From Actinomycetota bacterium (GTDB lineage Bacteria > Actinomycetota > AC-67): 64,000 nt of DNA. The notes beneath the pieces are model-generated. The model was given only the letters and a program-made list of their open reading frames with translations. It did not search any database and was not told the origin of the DNA. Location of the stretch: the NCBI GenBank assembly GCA_041658565.1, contig JBAZZY010000003.1, forward strand, positions 62,001 through 126,000. Direction: 5' to 3'. The translations under genes and the position numbers were made by a program. Of the stretch, positions 16,269-26,161 are shown piece after piece. Position 1 is the stretch's first letter, and every line of letters begins with the position of its first letter.

Positions 16269-16286
16269 CGCGTCCGAGGAACCTTG

Positions 16287-18569
16287 ATGGCCGGCGTCAG
16301 GCGCGCGCGCGTACATGTCTCTGGAATCGTCCAGGGCGTGGGGTTCAGGCCGTACGTGTTCAACGTGGCGAGTGATCTCGGCTTGGTGGGGTGGGTTCGC
16401 AACGACTCGGACGGACTGACTGCAGAGATTGAGGGCAACGTAGACCGGGTGGGGGAGTTCTTGTCGATGCTGACTTCTCGCCCTCCGCCACTCGCCGTCA
16501 TCGAGGACATCGGCGTGACCGACCTCGCTCCACGCGACGAACGGGAGTTCCTCATCCTGCACAGCGAACCGGGGGAGCGCAACGTCCCGGTTTCGCCGGA
16601 CGTGGCAACGTGCGAGGACTGCGCGCGCGAGATCTCGGCTGTGGGCGATCGCCGGCACGGGTATGCGTTCACCAATTGCACCAACTGTGGTCCGCGATAC
16701 ACCATCGTGCGCGACGTCCCGTATGACCGGGCGGAGACGACCATGTCGGAGTTTTCGATGTGCTCGACGTGTGTTGCCGAGTACGAGAATCCCACCGACC
16801 GGCGTTTTCACGCGCAGCCGAACGCTTGCCCGGAGTGCGGCCCGCGCCTTCGCCTGTTCGACGCGGGCGGCGAAGCGCTCGGCGGAGATCCCATCGCCGG
16901 AGCTGCGCGCTTGCTGCGCGCCGGGGCGATCGTGGCGGTTAAGGGGCTTGGCGGGTACCACCTGGCGTGCGATGCGGCCGATGAAGGGGTGGTGGCGCGC
17001 CTTCGCGGCCGCAAGCACAGAGATGAGCGTCCTTTCGCGCTCATGGCACGCCGGATCGCGGAGGTGCGCGAGTTGTGCGCGCTTGGTCCCGAAGAAGAAG
17101 CGTTGCTGATCTCGCGGCGACGGCCGATCGTGATCGCTCGCCGAAACGGCGACCGGGTTGCGCCATCGGTGGCTCCCGGATACGGCACGCTCGGCGTCAT
17201 GTTGCCGTACACGCCGCTGCACCATCTGTTGCTGGCGGCGGTGGATCGGGTCCTAGTGATGACCTCAGGTAACGTTTCCGACGAGCCAATTGCGTTCGTC
17301 GACCAAGAGGCGCGCGCGCGCCTCGGCGGGATCGCCGACGCATTCCTCGTCCATGATCGAGCGATTGAGGTGCGATGCGACGACTCCGTCGCGCGCGTAG
17401 TGGCCGGGCGCGCGGGAGTGATTCGCCGCTCCCGAGGGTACGTGCCCGAACCGTTGCGACTTCCGGTGCGCGCGCCTGTTGGGATCCTGGCAGCCGGCGC
17501 CCAGTTGAAGAACACCGTCGCCGTCGCGAAGGGCGGCATGTGCGTTCCGTCGCACCACATCGGCGACCTCGAAAACCTAGAGACGCTTCGATCTTTCGAG
17601 CATGCGATCGGGCACTTGTCGCGGTTGTTCGACGTTCGAGTTGAGGCCGTGGCGCATGACCTGCACCCCGAGTACCTCTCTACGAAGTGGGCGCTCGAGC
17701 AGCCGCACGAGCGGATCCCGGTCCAGCACCACCACGCACACGTGGCGTCGTGCCTTGCGGAGAACTCGCGGACCGACCCCGTCATCGGCGTTGCGTTCGA
17801 CGGTCTTGGGTACGGCGACGACGGGACGTTGTGGGGCGGGGAGTTCCTCGTGGCGGATCTTCTCGGTTACCGCCGCGTTGCGCATTTGGACACGGTGCCG
17901 ATGCCCGGCGGCCATCAAGCGATTCGGCAGCCTTGGCGGATGGCGGCCGTCTGGCTGGCGCGCGCGTTCGGGGACGCTGCGCCTCACGCGGGGCGACTTG
18001 CGGAGGTGTCCGACGAACGCCGGCAGACCTGTCTGGCGATGGCGGCTCAAGGTCTCAACGCGCCGGTGACTTCGAGCATGGGCCGCTTGTTTGACGCCGT
18101 CGCCGCGATCGCCGGTGTGCGCAATGAAGTGTCGTATGAAGCCCAAGCTGCGATCGAGTTCGAGGAGATTGCCACGCCGGGTCCGCACAAGCCGTATGAA
18201 TTCGTCTACCGCCGGCCGGAGGGAACGTGGATCGTGGATCCGACGCCATGCGTGCGCGAGGCGGCGCGGGATGCGGACGGCGGCGTTGCGGTCGGGGTGA
18301 TATCGGGGCGCTTTCACCTTGGTGTTGCGCGAATGATCGTCGACGTGTGTAGCCGGCTGCGCGACGACGGGGCTCCCTCGATTACGGCTCTGTCGGGGGG
18401 AGTGTTCCAGAATGCCTTGTTGGTCGAAACGGTAGTGCCGCGGCTGCTGGACGCCGGCTTTGAGGTGCTGACGCATCAGCGGGTTCCCGCCAACGACGGC
18501 GGCATCAGTCTCGGGCAAGCCGCGGTCGCGGCTGCGGTGTTGGCGAGGCGCGCCGCCGGGCAAAGTTGA
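16287..18569 (+). CDS. hypF: carbamoyltransferase HypF, [NiFe] hydrogenase maturation
   Basis: 760 residues, full length. HypF makes the carbamoyl adenylate that HypE turns into the cyanide ligands of [NiFe] hydrogenases. Domains in order: acylphosphatase-like (ARVHVSGIVQGVGFRPYV, residues 1-90); two zinc fingers (CEDC/CTNC and CSTC/CPEC, about 108-190); the YrdC-like nucleotide-binding domain (GAIVAVKGLGGYHLACDA, about 205-390); and the Kae1-like domain with HHHAHVASCLAE and LSGGVFQNALL. ATG 16287 is used rather than the adjoining TTG because GAGGA is well placed. hypC follows after 19 nt. No hydrogenase subunits are in the window. Confidence 0.96.
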   Translation: MAGVRRARVHVSGIVQGVGFRPYVFNVASDLGLVGWVRNDSDGLTAEIEGNVDRVGEFLSMLTSRPPPLAVIEDIGVTDLAPRDEREFLILHSEPGERNVPVSPDVATCEDCAREISAVGDRRHGYAFTNCTNCGPRYTIVRDVPYDRAETTMSEFSMCSTCVAEYENPTDRRFHAQPNACPECGPRLRLFDAGGEALGGDPIAGAARLLRAGAIVAVKGLGGYHLACDAADEGVVARLRGRKHRDERPFALMARRIAEVRELCALGPEEEALLISRRRPIVIARRNGDRVAPSVAPGYGTLGVMLPYTPLHHLLLAAVDRVLVMTSGNVSDEPIAFVDQEARARLGGIADAFLVHDRAIEVRCDDSVARVVAGRAGVIRRSRGYVPEPLRLPVRAPVGILAAGAQLKNTVAVAKGGMCVPSHHIGDLENLETLRSFEHAIGHLSRLFDVRVEAVAHDLHPEYLSTKWALEQPHERIPVQHHHAHVASCLAENSRTDPVIGVAFDGLGYGDDGTLWGGEFLVADLLGYRRVAHLDTVPMPGGHQAIRQPWRMAAVWLARAFGDAAPHAGRLAEVSDERRQTCLAMAAQGLNAPVTSSMGRLFDAVAAIAGVRNEVSYEAQAAIEFEEIATPGPHKPYEFVYRRPEGTWIVDPTPCVREAARDADGGVAVGVISGRFHLGVARMIVDVCSRLRDDGAPSITALSGGVFQNALLVETVVPRLLDAGFEVLTHQRVPANDGGISLGQAAVAAAVLARRAAGQS

Positions 18570-18588
18570 AGAAGGGAAGGGACCAGTC

Positions 18589-18842
18589 ATGTGTCTGGGT
18601 GTTCCGGGAAAGGTCATCGAGATCTACGAGGAGAACGCCTTGCGCATGTCGCGAGTGGATTTCGGAGGCGTATTTCAGCGTGCATGTCTGGAGTACATGC
18701 CCGAGGTTGAGGTGGGTGACTACGTGATCATCCACGTTGGGTTTGCGATATCCAAGGTGGATGAGCAGGAAGCACGCCAAGTGTTTGAGTTTCTCGAGGC
18801 CATGGGGGAACTCGGCGATGCAGGGATCCCGGGAGCGCAATC

Positions 18843-18846
<4 letters not shown>
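18589..18846 (+). CDS. hypC: hydrogenase maturation chaperone HypC
   Basis: 85 residues. It begins MCLGVPGKVIEI, with the invariant Cys2 that, after Met removal, binds the Fe(CN)2CO unit together with HypD. The rest forms the small OB-like barrel (DFGGVFQRACLEY, VGDYVIIHVGFAISKVDEQE). AAGGGAAGGGA precedes the ATG. Its stop overlaps the hypD GTG (GTGA at 18843-18846), consistent with the HypC-HypD complex. Confidence 0.96.
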
Positions 18847-19948
<1,102 letters not shown>

Positions 19949-19952
<4 letters not shown>

Positions 19953-21001
19953 CTGTCTCACCCGAGGGCTTCACTTGCCCCGTTCCGATCTCGACCTACT
20001 CGCAGGTCTTGCTCGGACACGGCAGCGGCGGGACCATGAGTGCCCGGTTGATCTCGGACCTGTTCGTACGCTGCTTCGACAACCCGGTGTTGCGCGCGTT
20101 GAACGACCAAGCGATCGTGGAGTTTGACGGGATGCGCATTGCGATCACCACCGACTCGTTTGTGGTGTCGCCGCTGTTCTTTCCGGGCGGGGACATCGGC
20201 TCGCTCGCTGTGAACGGAACGGTGAATGACCTCGCGGTGGGGGGCGCGAAACCGATGTGGATGGCGGCGGCGTTCATCCTTGAGGAGGGCTTGCCGATGG
20301 CCGATCTTGAGGCGATCGTGCGAAGCGCTTCCGACGCGGCCGCAGTCGCCGGAGTAACGCTGGTGACCGGGGACACCAAGGTCGTCGATCGAGGCAAGGG
20401 CGACGGCGTCTTCATCACTACGACCGGTGTGGGGATTGTGCCTTCGGGTGTCGACCTGTCGGCCGACCGGTGCCTGCCGGGAGATCGCATCCTGATCTCG
20501 GGGCCGATCGGCGTGCACGGCATTGCGGTGATGAGCGCGCGCGAGGGTATCGAGTTTGAGACCGACCTTCGCAGCGACTCGGCCGCTCTGGGGGGATTGG
20601 TCGACGCGATGCTCGCGGCGTCCAAGGGGATTCGGTGCATGCGCGACCCCACGCGCGGTGGGGTTTCGAGCGCGCTGAATGAACTGGCGTGCGCCTCAGG
20701 GGTCGGGATGATCCTGGAGGAGCGCGCGCTCGTGATCCCTGAAGCCGTTCGGGCGGCCTGCGAGATGCTCGGGCTCGACCCACTGTACGTGGCCAACGAG
20801 GGTGTGTTGATCGCTGTGGTTGCCCCCGAGTCCGCCGACGGCGTGCTTGCGGCCATGCGGACACATGCCTTGGGCGAGCAGGCGGTGATCGCCGGTACAG
20901 TGGTGGCGGAGCACCCCGGAACGGTTGCCATGCGGAGCGGGGTCGGGGGCACGCGGGTAGTAGATATGCTGGCGGGGGAGCAACTCCCGCGGATTTGCTG
21001 A
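19949..21001 (+). CDS. hypE: carbamoyl dehydratase HypE
   Basis: 350 residues of the PurM/AIR synthase fold. HypE receives the carbamoyl group from HypF on its C-terminal Cys and dehydrates it to thiocyanate with ATP. LGHGSGGTMSARLI, AITTDSFVVSPLFFPGGDIG, NGTVNDLAVGGAKP and MRDPTRGGVSSALNE are the family motifs. The protein ends in PRIC with the essential terminal Cys. GTG start in a GTGA overlap with hypD. It closes the hypF-C-D-E run. hypA and hypB, needed for nickel insertion, do not follow; cspA comes next. Confidence 0.96.
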
Positions 21002-21027
21002 AGGTACCGACTTTGACCCTGCCGTGC

Positions 21028-21033
21028 TACACT
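21028..21033 (+). promoter_or_regulatory. putative -10 element (TACACT) of cspA, giving a long 5' leader
   Basis: TACACT is 136 nt upstream of the cspA TTG. The leader holds a GC-rich pairing (CGGCCGCGG with CCGCGGCCG near 21067-21090), reminiscent of structured cold-shock leaders. Confidence 0.4.
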
Positions 21034-21169
21034 CGGCCCCGAGTTCAGGGTTCTGTGGAACGTAACGGCCGCGGATTGAACCCGCGGCCGCTTGTCTTCG
21101 GGCCGGCTCACGCGCTAATCGCGCGGAATTCGAACTGCCGCTGGTGCGGCGCCGGAAGGAGGGAACACG

Positions 21170-21370
21170 TTGCGCGGAACCGTTAAGTGGTTCAGCGACG
21201 AGAAGGGCTTTGGCTTCATCTCCCGCGAGGGAGGAGAGGATGTCTTCGTGCACCACACGGGGATCATCGGCCAGGGGTACCGCTCGTTGTCCGAGGGCCA
21301 GGAAGTCGAGTTCGAGGTGACGCAGGGAAACAAGGGACTGCAGGCCACGAACGTCACGGTCGTCAAGTAA
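21170..21370 (+). CDS. cspA: cold-shock protein, CspA family
   Basis: 66 residues, a single OB-fold cold-shock domain. RNP1 (KGFGFIS) and RNP2 (DVFVHHTGI) are intact. Such proteins bind single-stranded RNA/DNA and act as RNA chaperones. The start is TTG at 21170, with a strong AAGGAGGG 6 nt upstream, giving MRGTVKWFSDEKG. The leader is about 136 nt if the TACACT at 21028 is the -10. A strong terminator follows. Confidence 0.96.
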   Translation: MRGTVKWFSDEKGFGFISREGGEDVFVHHTGIIGQGYRSLSEGQEVEFEVTQGNKGLQATNVTVVK

Positions 21371-21383
21371 CACGACACGAGAC

Positions 21384-21417
21384 AACGAAGGGCCGCGAAA
21401 GCGGCCCTTCGTTTATT
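21384..21417. terminator. bidirectional terminator between cspA and arsM
   Basis: A 13-bp perfect stem (21384-21396 with 21401-21413) with a GAAA tetraloop. The plus-strand tail is TTATTT. Ten nt beyond lies the convergent arsM stop, so the hairpin may serve both genes. Confidence 0.85.
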
Positions 21418-21427
21418 TCCCGACGAT

Positions 21428-22237
21428 TCAGCAGCAGGTGTGTTGCGAGTTCTCGGACAACAGGTCGAGCTTCGCGCGCGCGCCCTCGGGTTTGGTCGCC
21501 TTGATGATGGCCGAGAACATGCCCTCGATCACCTCGTGCGTCGGGGTGATCTCGATGCCGGTGAAGCCCGCGTCGGCGAGGTTCGCTTCGTACTCCGCGA
21601 AAGAGAGCGCTCCGGCGATGCATCCGACGTGGCTGCCCAGCGTCGCCCGGTCTTCGGTGCTCAGGTCGTTCGAGGACACGACGTCGCTGACGCCGATGCG
21701 GCCGCCGGGCTTGAGAACGCGGAAGATCTCGGCGAACACTCGCGGCTTGTCGGCCGAGAGGTTGATCACGCAGTTGGAGACCACCACGTCGATGATCGAG
21801 GCCGGCAGCGGAATCTCCTCGATGTATCCCTTGAGGAACTCGACGTTTTCGGCGCCGGCGTCCTCGCGGTTGCGCAGTGCGAGGGCCAGCATTTCCTCGG
21901 TCATGTCCAACCCGTAGACCTTGCCTTTGCGTCCCACGCGGCGCGCGGCCAGCAAGGCATCGATCCCGCCGCCGGAGCCTAGATCCAGGACCGTGTCGCC
22001 CTGGTTCAATTCGGCGACGGCCGTGGGGTTGCCGCACCCGAGACTGGCCTGGACTGCGGCCTCGGGTAGGTCGGCCCGCTCGGCCTCTTCGTAGAGCCCG
22101 GCCCCGAAGGTCGTTGGGGCGGACTGATCCTCGCCGCAACCGCAACCGGAACCGCATCCCTGTGGTTCCGCGACCGACTGGGCCGCGCGCGCGTACCACT
22201 GCCTTACTTCTTCGCGAATTTCCTGCTCATTGCTCAC
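21428..22237 (-). CDS. arsM: arsenite S-adenosylmethionine methyltransferase
   Basis: 269 residues. ArsM methylates As(III) to volatile or excretable products. Motif I is DTVLDLGSGGGIDALLAA. The three conserved As-binding cysteines are visible as Cys68 (LGCGNP), Cys156 (SNCVINL) and Cys206 (SHVGCIAGALS). In addition the N-terminus has a Cys/Gly-rich patch (GCGSGCGCGE) and the protein ends in CC, both common in the family and able to bind arsenite. The GTG start overlaps the arsR stop (GTGA), so arsR-arsM is a two-gene operon; no arsenite efflux pump is present. Confidence 0.94.
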   Translation of the reverse strand: MSNEQEIREEVRQWYARAAQSVAEPQGCGSGCGCGEDQSAPTTFGAGLYEEAERADLPEAAVQASLGCGNPTAVAELNQGDTVLDLGSGGGIDALLAARRVGRKGKVYGLDMTEEMLALALRNREDAGAENVEFLKGYIEEIPLPASIIDVVVSNCVINLSADKPRVFAEIFRVLKPGGRIGVSDVVSSNDLSTEDRATLGSHVGCIAGALSFAEYEANLADAGFTGIEITPTHEVIEGMFSAIIKATKPEGARAKLDLLSENSQHTCC

Positions 22238-22569
22238 GCATGTCCTCCTTCGGGAGTGAAGATCCCTGCGATGCGGACCAAGACGTCCGATTGCAGCGTG
22301 TAGAAAGCCCAGGTTCCACGCTGCTCACGCTCTAGAAGTCCCGCCGACATCAGCTTCTTGATGTGAAAACTGACCGTGCCTTGAGACAGGCCGAGTTCCG
22401 GGATGAGTTCACACACGCATACCGGTCGGGCGGAGGTGGCCAGGATGTTGACGATCCGGACGCGCGCCGGGTCGGCGAGGGCCTTGAACACCGCAGCGGC
22501 CTGAGTAGCCGCGTCCTCGTCGATGCCGGCGGAGACGATCGAACAGCAACTCAGCTCTTGGGCTTCCAC
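22234..22569 (-). CDS. arsR: ArsR/SmtB-family repressor, arsenic-responsive
   Basis: 111 residues from GTG 22569, chosen because GGAGGTG lies 4-6 nt upstream; an ATG at 22593 would lie inside the operator. Winged-helix core: AAAVFKALADPARVRIVNIL, then VCVCELIPELGLSQGTVSFHIKKL as the recognition helix, then GLLEREQRGTWAFY as the wing. The CVC pair at the start of the recognition region matches the As(III) site of classical ArsR. An N-terminal SCC adds further thiols. It presumably represses its own operon through the inverted repeat at 22591-22608. Confidence 0.92.
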   Translation of the reverse strand: MEAQELSCCSIVSAGIDEDAATQAAAVFKALADPARVRIVNILATSARPVCVCELIPELGLSQGTVSFHIKKLMSAGLLEREQRGTWAFYTLQSDVLVRIAGIFTPEGGHA

Positions 22570-22590
22570 GTCACCTCCGTCCCGGGAATG

Positions 22591-22608
22591 CATCGATAGA
22601 TCTCGATG
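22591..22608 (-). promoter_or_regulatory. candidate ArsR operator
   Basis: A perfect 6-6-6 inverted repeat, CATCGA-tagatc-TCGATG, immediately downstream of the -10 element. A further CTTCATCGAG copy of the half-site lies at 22622-22631 in the promoter spacer. The placement fits repression by blocking initiation. Confidence 0.6.
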
Positions 22609-22611
22609 AAG

Positions 22612-22640
22612 AAGATAGGCCCTTCATCGAGAAATGTCAA
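22612..22640 (-). promoter_or_regulatory. near-consensus promoter of arsR-arsM
   Basis: On the minus strand TTGACA (plus 22635-22640) and TATCTT (plus 22612-22617) are separated by exactly 17 nt. It is the closest match to the sigma-70 consensus in the window. Confidence 0.8.
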
Positions 22641-22650
22641 TACAAGATTT

Positions 22651-24018
22651 CTACTCCGGGAGTTCGTCCTTGGTGACCGTCACGGGGCCGAAGGCCGCGC
22701 GTTCGAGTTCCGGGACGACGGCCTCGGCGTCGCCGACGACGACGATCGAGGTGTGGTCGGGGTCCAGGTGCGCGCGCGCCGCCGCGTCGAGGTCGTCGAG
22801 CGTCAACGACTGCAATGTGCGGCCGTAGGTGTCGAAGTAGTCGTCGGCCAGACGGTAGGTGAGTATCTCGTCGATCCCCGACGCGATCGCCTCGGGTGTT
22901 TCGAAACGCAATGCGAAGATCCCGCTCTGGTAGTCCCGGGCGGCATCCAGTTCCTCTTGCCTCAGGCCTTCGGCGGCCACGGACCGGATGACTCCGAGCA
23001 TGTCGGCGACGGCGTCCGTGGTCACCGACCGCTCGACGGGAGCCAGCGCCAGAAACGGCCCGGTTCCCCGCCGAGGATCGAACATGGCGCTCGATCCGTA
23101 GGTGTAGCCCTTCTCCTCGCGCAGTCGCATGTTCATCCGCGAGTTGAAGGAGCCGCCCAGCGCGTGGGCCATCAACTCGACCGCGTTGTAGTCGGGTGCG
23201 TTGCGCGCGATGCCGACGTGACCGAGCACGATGTTGGACTGCACCGCTCCAGGCCGGTCGATCACCAAGACCGACGTCGGTGCGGCGGTCCCCTCGGCGA
23301 CCGCGCTACGGCGTGCGGCTTCGGGCGCGCGCCAGTCCGCAAACAACTGTGCCGCGAGGTCGTTGATCCCGGTACCGGCGAGGTCTCCGGCAACCACCAG
23401 GGTTGCTGATCCCGGCGTCGCGTAGGTTGCGTAGTGCGCTGCGACCTCGCTCTTTCCGAGTGGGCCGACGGTTTCAAACGTGCCGCCTTGCGGCCGTCCG
23501 TAAAGCGATTCCCCGGTGTAGGCGGCTCCCATGAATGCGATCATCGCGCGCCGCATCGGGTTCGCGTAAGCCTGGCGGATCTCGTTCAGCCGTTCCTGCT
23601 TGAGTCGCTCGATCTCGTTCTCGGGGAAGCGGGGGAGGCGCACCGTCGCAGCCAGCAACTCCAGGACTGGTCCGATTCGGCTCGCGGGTACCCGCGCCGA
23701 CGCGACGATCGTCTCCCACCCGCTCCGTGCGTCGATTTCGGCGCCGAGTCGTTCGACTGCTTCGGCGAATGCGGTGGCGTCCTTGCTCTCGGTGCCCTCG
23801 GTGAGCGCAGCCGCTGCGAGCGCGGCGACGCCGCCTCGCTCGGGCACTTCCTGTGCCGCTCCGGCCTCCATGGTCAGGTGTGCCGAGATCAGCGGACGTC
23901 CCGGGATGTCGCACGTGATCAGGGTTAGCCCGCCGTCGAGCGTGGTCCGGCTGAACTCGGGAAAGCGGAACGGGCGGGGGATTCCCGGGGCCGGCCGGTT
24001 GGGAACGAGCACGGTCAT
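22651..24018 (-). CDS. M16 family peptidase-like protein, non-catalytic partner
   Basis: 455 residues with the M16 two-domain fold. The first domain has the shape of a pitrilysin-type protease, but the zinc motif HxxEH is replaced (GGVAALAAAALTEGT), so it should not cleave. The second half keeps the Arg/Tyr substrate-binding segment (NMRLREEKGYTYGSSAMF). This combination is typical of the inactive subunit of heterodimeric M16B proteases such as Sphingomonas Sph2681/2682. ATG 24018 overlaps the stop of the active-subunit gene (ATGA), supporting co-translation and complex formation. No signal peptide is visible. Confidence 0.9.
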   Translation of the reverse strand: MTVLVPNRPAPGIPRPFRFPEFSRTTLDGGLTLITCDIPGRPLISAHLTMEAGAAQEVPERGGVAALAAAALTEGTESKDATAFAEAVERLGAEIDARSGWETIVASARVPASRIGPVLELLAATVRLPRFPENEIERLKQERLNEIRQAYANPMRRAMIAFMGAAYTGESLYGRPQGGTFETVGPLGKSEVAAHYATYATPGSATLVVAGDLAGTGINDLAAQLFADWRAPEAARRSAVAEGTAAPTSVLVIDRPGAVQSNIVLGHVGIARNAPDYNAVELMAHALGGSFNSRMNMRLREEKGYTYGSSAMFDPRRGTGPFLALAPVERSVTTDAVADMLGVIRSVAAEGLRQEELDAARDYQSGIFALRFETPEAIASGIDEILTYRLADDYFDTYGRTLQSLTLDDLDAAARAHLDPDHTSIVVVGDAEAVVPELERAAFGPVTVTKDELPE

Positions 24019-25313
24019 TTGGCGGCCTCCTCGGGAACGAACACGATCTCGACGCGGTTCTCGGGACGAAACACATTGCGCGCGGCTTCGGCGACCTCCG
24101 CGGTGCCGACGCTGAGCAGGTCGGGGATTCGGTCGTTTACGCGGCCGGGGTCTCCGAACATCGTGGCGCACTCGCTCAGCCAATCGGCGCGGGAGGACGC
24201 GCGCAGCAATCGGCTGCGGATGATGGTGTGCTCGAGGCCGGCGCGCGCTCGGTCTATCTCGTCCTCGGTGATGCTCTCGGCGAGTCCCTCGACGATCCCA
24301 AAGAACTCCGCCTCAAGGTCTTCCACTGCGACACCGGGACGCAGTGTGGCGGATCCGCCGGCGACCGAGACGGTCTCGAACTCCATCGTCCAGAACTCAA
24401 CATCCTGGGCCAGGCGCTTCTCGCGAACGAGTTCGCGGTACAGGCGTGTGCCCTTGGACGAGGCCCCGCCGCCCAGGGACAGGATCGCTGCGGCGACTTC
24501 GATCGCATCGGCTTCGCGAGTGCCGGCCGGCGGGGAGCGGTACCCGGCAAACATCCGTGTCAGCGGTACGCGATCGGGAAGGACGTCACGTACAGGTCCT
24601 TGGAGCGGCGCAGGATTGGGGACCGCCGGAGCCGGGCGCAGCGACATGTTGGCCGGAATGCCACCGAAGTACTCGCGGACCCAGGCGCGCGCCTGTTCCG
24701 GATCGAAGTCCCCGGCGAGAGTCAGCACGGCGTTGTTCGGTGCGTAGTGGTGCTCGAAGAACGCATGGCAGTCGTCGACGGTTGCCGCGTCGAGGTCCTG
24801 CATGGAACCGATCGTGGGGTGGTGGTAGGGATGTCCGTGGGGGAACAAGCGCTCGATCAGCGCCGGCCACCAGTTCCCGTACGGCGCGTCGTCGTAGCGC
24901 TGGCGCTTTTCGTTCTTGACGACGTCACGCTGGTTGTCGAGAGTCTCCTGGCCGAGCGCGTCGAGGAGGCCGCCCATTCGGTCGGCTTCCAGCCAAAGGA
25001 ACAACTCCAGGCACGCGGAGGGCCCCGACTCGAAGTAGTTGGTTCGGTGCAGCCACGTGGAGGCGTTTAGCGCCCCGCCGGCGGCTTCGATGAACTTGAA
25101 GTGCTCGCCCTTGGCGACATTGCGAGAACCCTGGAACATCATGTGCTCGAACAAGTGCGCGAGTCCGGTCTTGTCGGGTTCTTCATGCTTTGACCCGACG
25201 TCGTACCAGAGGTTCACTGCGACGACCGGTGCGAGGTGGTCCTCGGCCAGAATTAGTCGCAGGCCGTTGTCCAGATGTTCGTCGGTGAAGGCGATGGTCG
25301 GGGTATCGGGCAT
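24015..25313 (-). CDS. M16 family zinc peptidase, catalytic subunit
   Basis: 432 residues. The inverted zinc motif is intact as HLFEHMMF, near residue 53. The third ligand Glu lies about 75 residues later in VVKNEKRQRYDDAPYG. The C-terminal domain lacks a strong R/Y segment, consistent with the partner gene supplying it. The closed clamshell of M16 proteases degrades short peptides, often targeting or signal peptides. GGGAGA precedes the ATG at 25313. The gene diverges from the zinc-ribbon/rnhA operon across 119 nt. Confidence 0.93.
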   Translation of the reverse strand: MPDTPTIAFTDEHLDNGLRLILAEDHLAPVVAVNLWYDVGSKHEEPDKTGLAHLFEHMMFQGSRNVAKGEHFKFIEAAGGALNASTWLHRTNYFESGPSACLELFLWLEADRMGGLLDALGQETLDNQRDVVKNEKRQRYDDAPYGNWWPALIERLFPHGHPYHHPTIGSMQDLDAATVDDCHAFFEHHYAPNNAVLTLAGDFDPEQARAWVREYFGGIPANMSLRPAPAVPNPAPLQGPVRDVLPDRVPLTRMFAGYRSPPAGTREADAIEVAAAILSLGGGASSKGTRLYRELVREKRLAQDVEFWTMEFETVSVAGGSATLRPGVAVEDLEAEFFGIVEGLAESITEDEIDRARAGLEHTIIRSRLLRASSRADWLSECATMFGDPGRVNDRIPDLLSVGTAEVAEAARNVFRPENRVEIVFVPEEAAK

Positions 25314-25432
25314 GTCGTTCTCCCTTGTGGGGTTTGTGTGATATTCGCCGGGTGACGTTCGCGCGCGCAACCCGGGGGGTGCTAGGTTGGCGCCGCAGTT
25401 GCGACGACATCGAATTGGGAGGGCACGGCGGA

Positions 25433-26161
25433 GTGGAAAGCATCACGCGCGAGTCCCTCCGACCGTTATTGGATCTACAGCGCATCGACACCGCCTCCGA
25501 CCGGCTGGTGCAGCGCCGAACCGATCTCCCCGAGCAGGCCGAACTGGATGAACTGACGCAGCAGCGCGATGAGATCGCCGATGCGCGCGTCGAGCGGCAG
25601 ACCGAGCTGGATGCGGTGTCGCGCGAGCAGGCTCGCATCGAGGTGGAGGTCGAGCAGATCGACGGCAAGATCCAGCACGAGCAGGCCAGGCTGTACTCCG
25701 GCGAGGTCACCAACGCTAAGGAGTTGTCCAACATCCAGGCGGAGTTGGACTCGCTGCGCCGGCGAAAGGCGCACCTCGAGGACGGAGAGCTGGAGGTCAT
25801 GGAGCGCCGGGAGGCTGTGGAAGCTGAGGTTGCCGCGCTGACCGCGTCCTTCGAGAGCGTCGAGGCGGGAGTCGCGGACGCGACTGCGCGTCGTGACACC
25901 GCATCCGTCGATATCGAGAAGCAACTGGCGGAGTTCGCTGCGGAACGTGCCGCGTTGCAGCCCACCGTGCATCCCGAAATCCTCGAGTTGTACGACGACG
26001 CGCGCTCCAAGCGCGGAGGGGTTGCAGTGGCGGCCCTGGACAAGGGCGTGTGTCGCGGGTGCAATCTGCCGCTGTCGCCGATGGCGCGCGAGGAGATCCG
26101 CGTCGGAGACGACCCTCTTGTGCGCTGCGAGAACTGTCGTCGTTTGCTGGTCGTGGTGTGA
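25433..26161 (+). CDS. coiled-coil zinc-ribbon protein (DUF164/C4-type family)
   Basis: 242 residues. Residues about 15-180 form a long antiparallel coiled coil rich in Glu, Arg and Ala (for example QLAEFAAERAAL). The C-terminus is a C4 zinc ribbon: CRGCNLPLSP and RCENCRRLL, 20 residues apart. The family is widespread in bacteria, commonly beside rnhA as here. It is thought to bind nucleic acid or partner proteins, but the role is not settled. GTG 25433 follows GGGAGGG; an upstream extension has no ribosome site. Its stop overlaps the rnhA GTG (GTGA). Confidence 0.88.
   Translation: MESITRESLRPLLDLQRIDTASDRLVQRRTDLPEQAELDELTQQRDEIADARVERQTELDAVSREQARIEVEVEQIDGKIQHEQARLYSGEVTNAKELSNIQAELDSLRRRKAHLEDGELEVMERREAVEAEVAALTASFESVEAGVADATARRDTASVDIEKQLAEFAAERAALQPTVHPEILELYDDARSKRGGVAVAALDKGVCRGCNLPLSPMAREEIRVGDDPLVRCENCRRLLVVV

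Noticed and set aside
16066..16286. Second tRNA or remnant after tRNA-Val
   Set aside because: A GGTCGAACCC-like stretch is present near 16201 but no cloverleaf can be drawn around it.
21012..21033. TTGACC followed by TACACT as a full cspA promoter
   Set aside because: The two hexamers are only 9 nt apart, too close for one sigma-70 promoter; only the TACACT was kept, as tentative.
22651..24183. M16 partner gene with a start upstream of 24018
   Set aside because: The extra residues would lie within the upstream M16 gene; ATG 24018 gives the standard ATGA overlap and the normal N-terminus.
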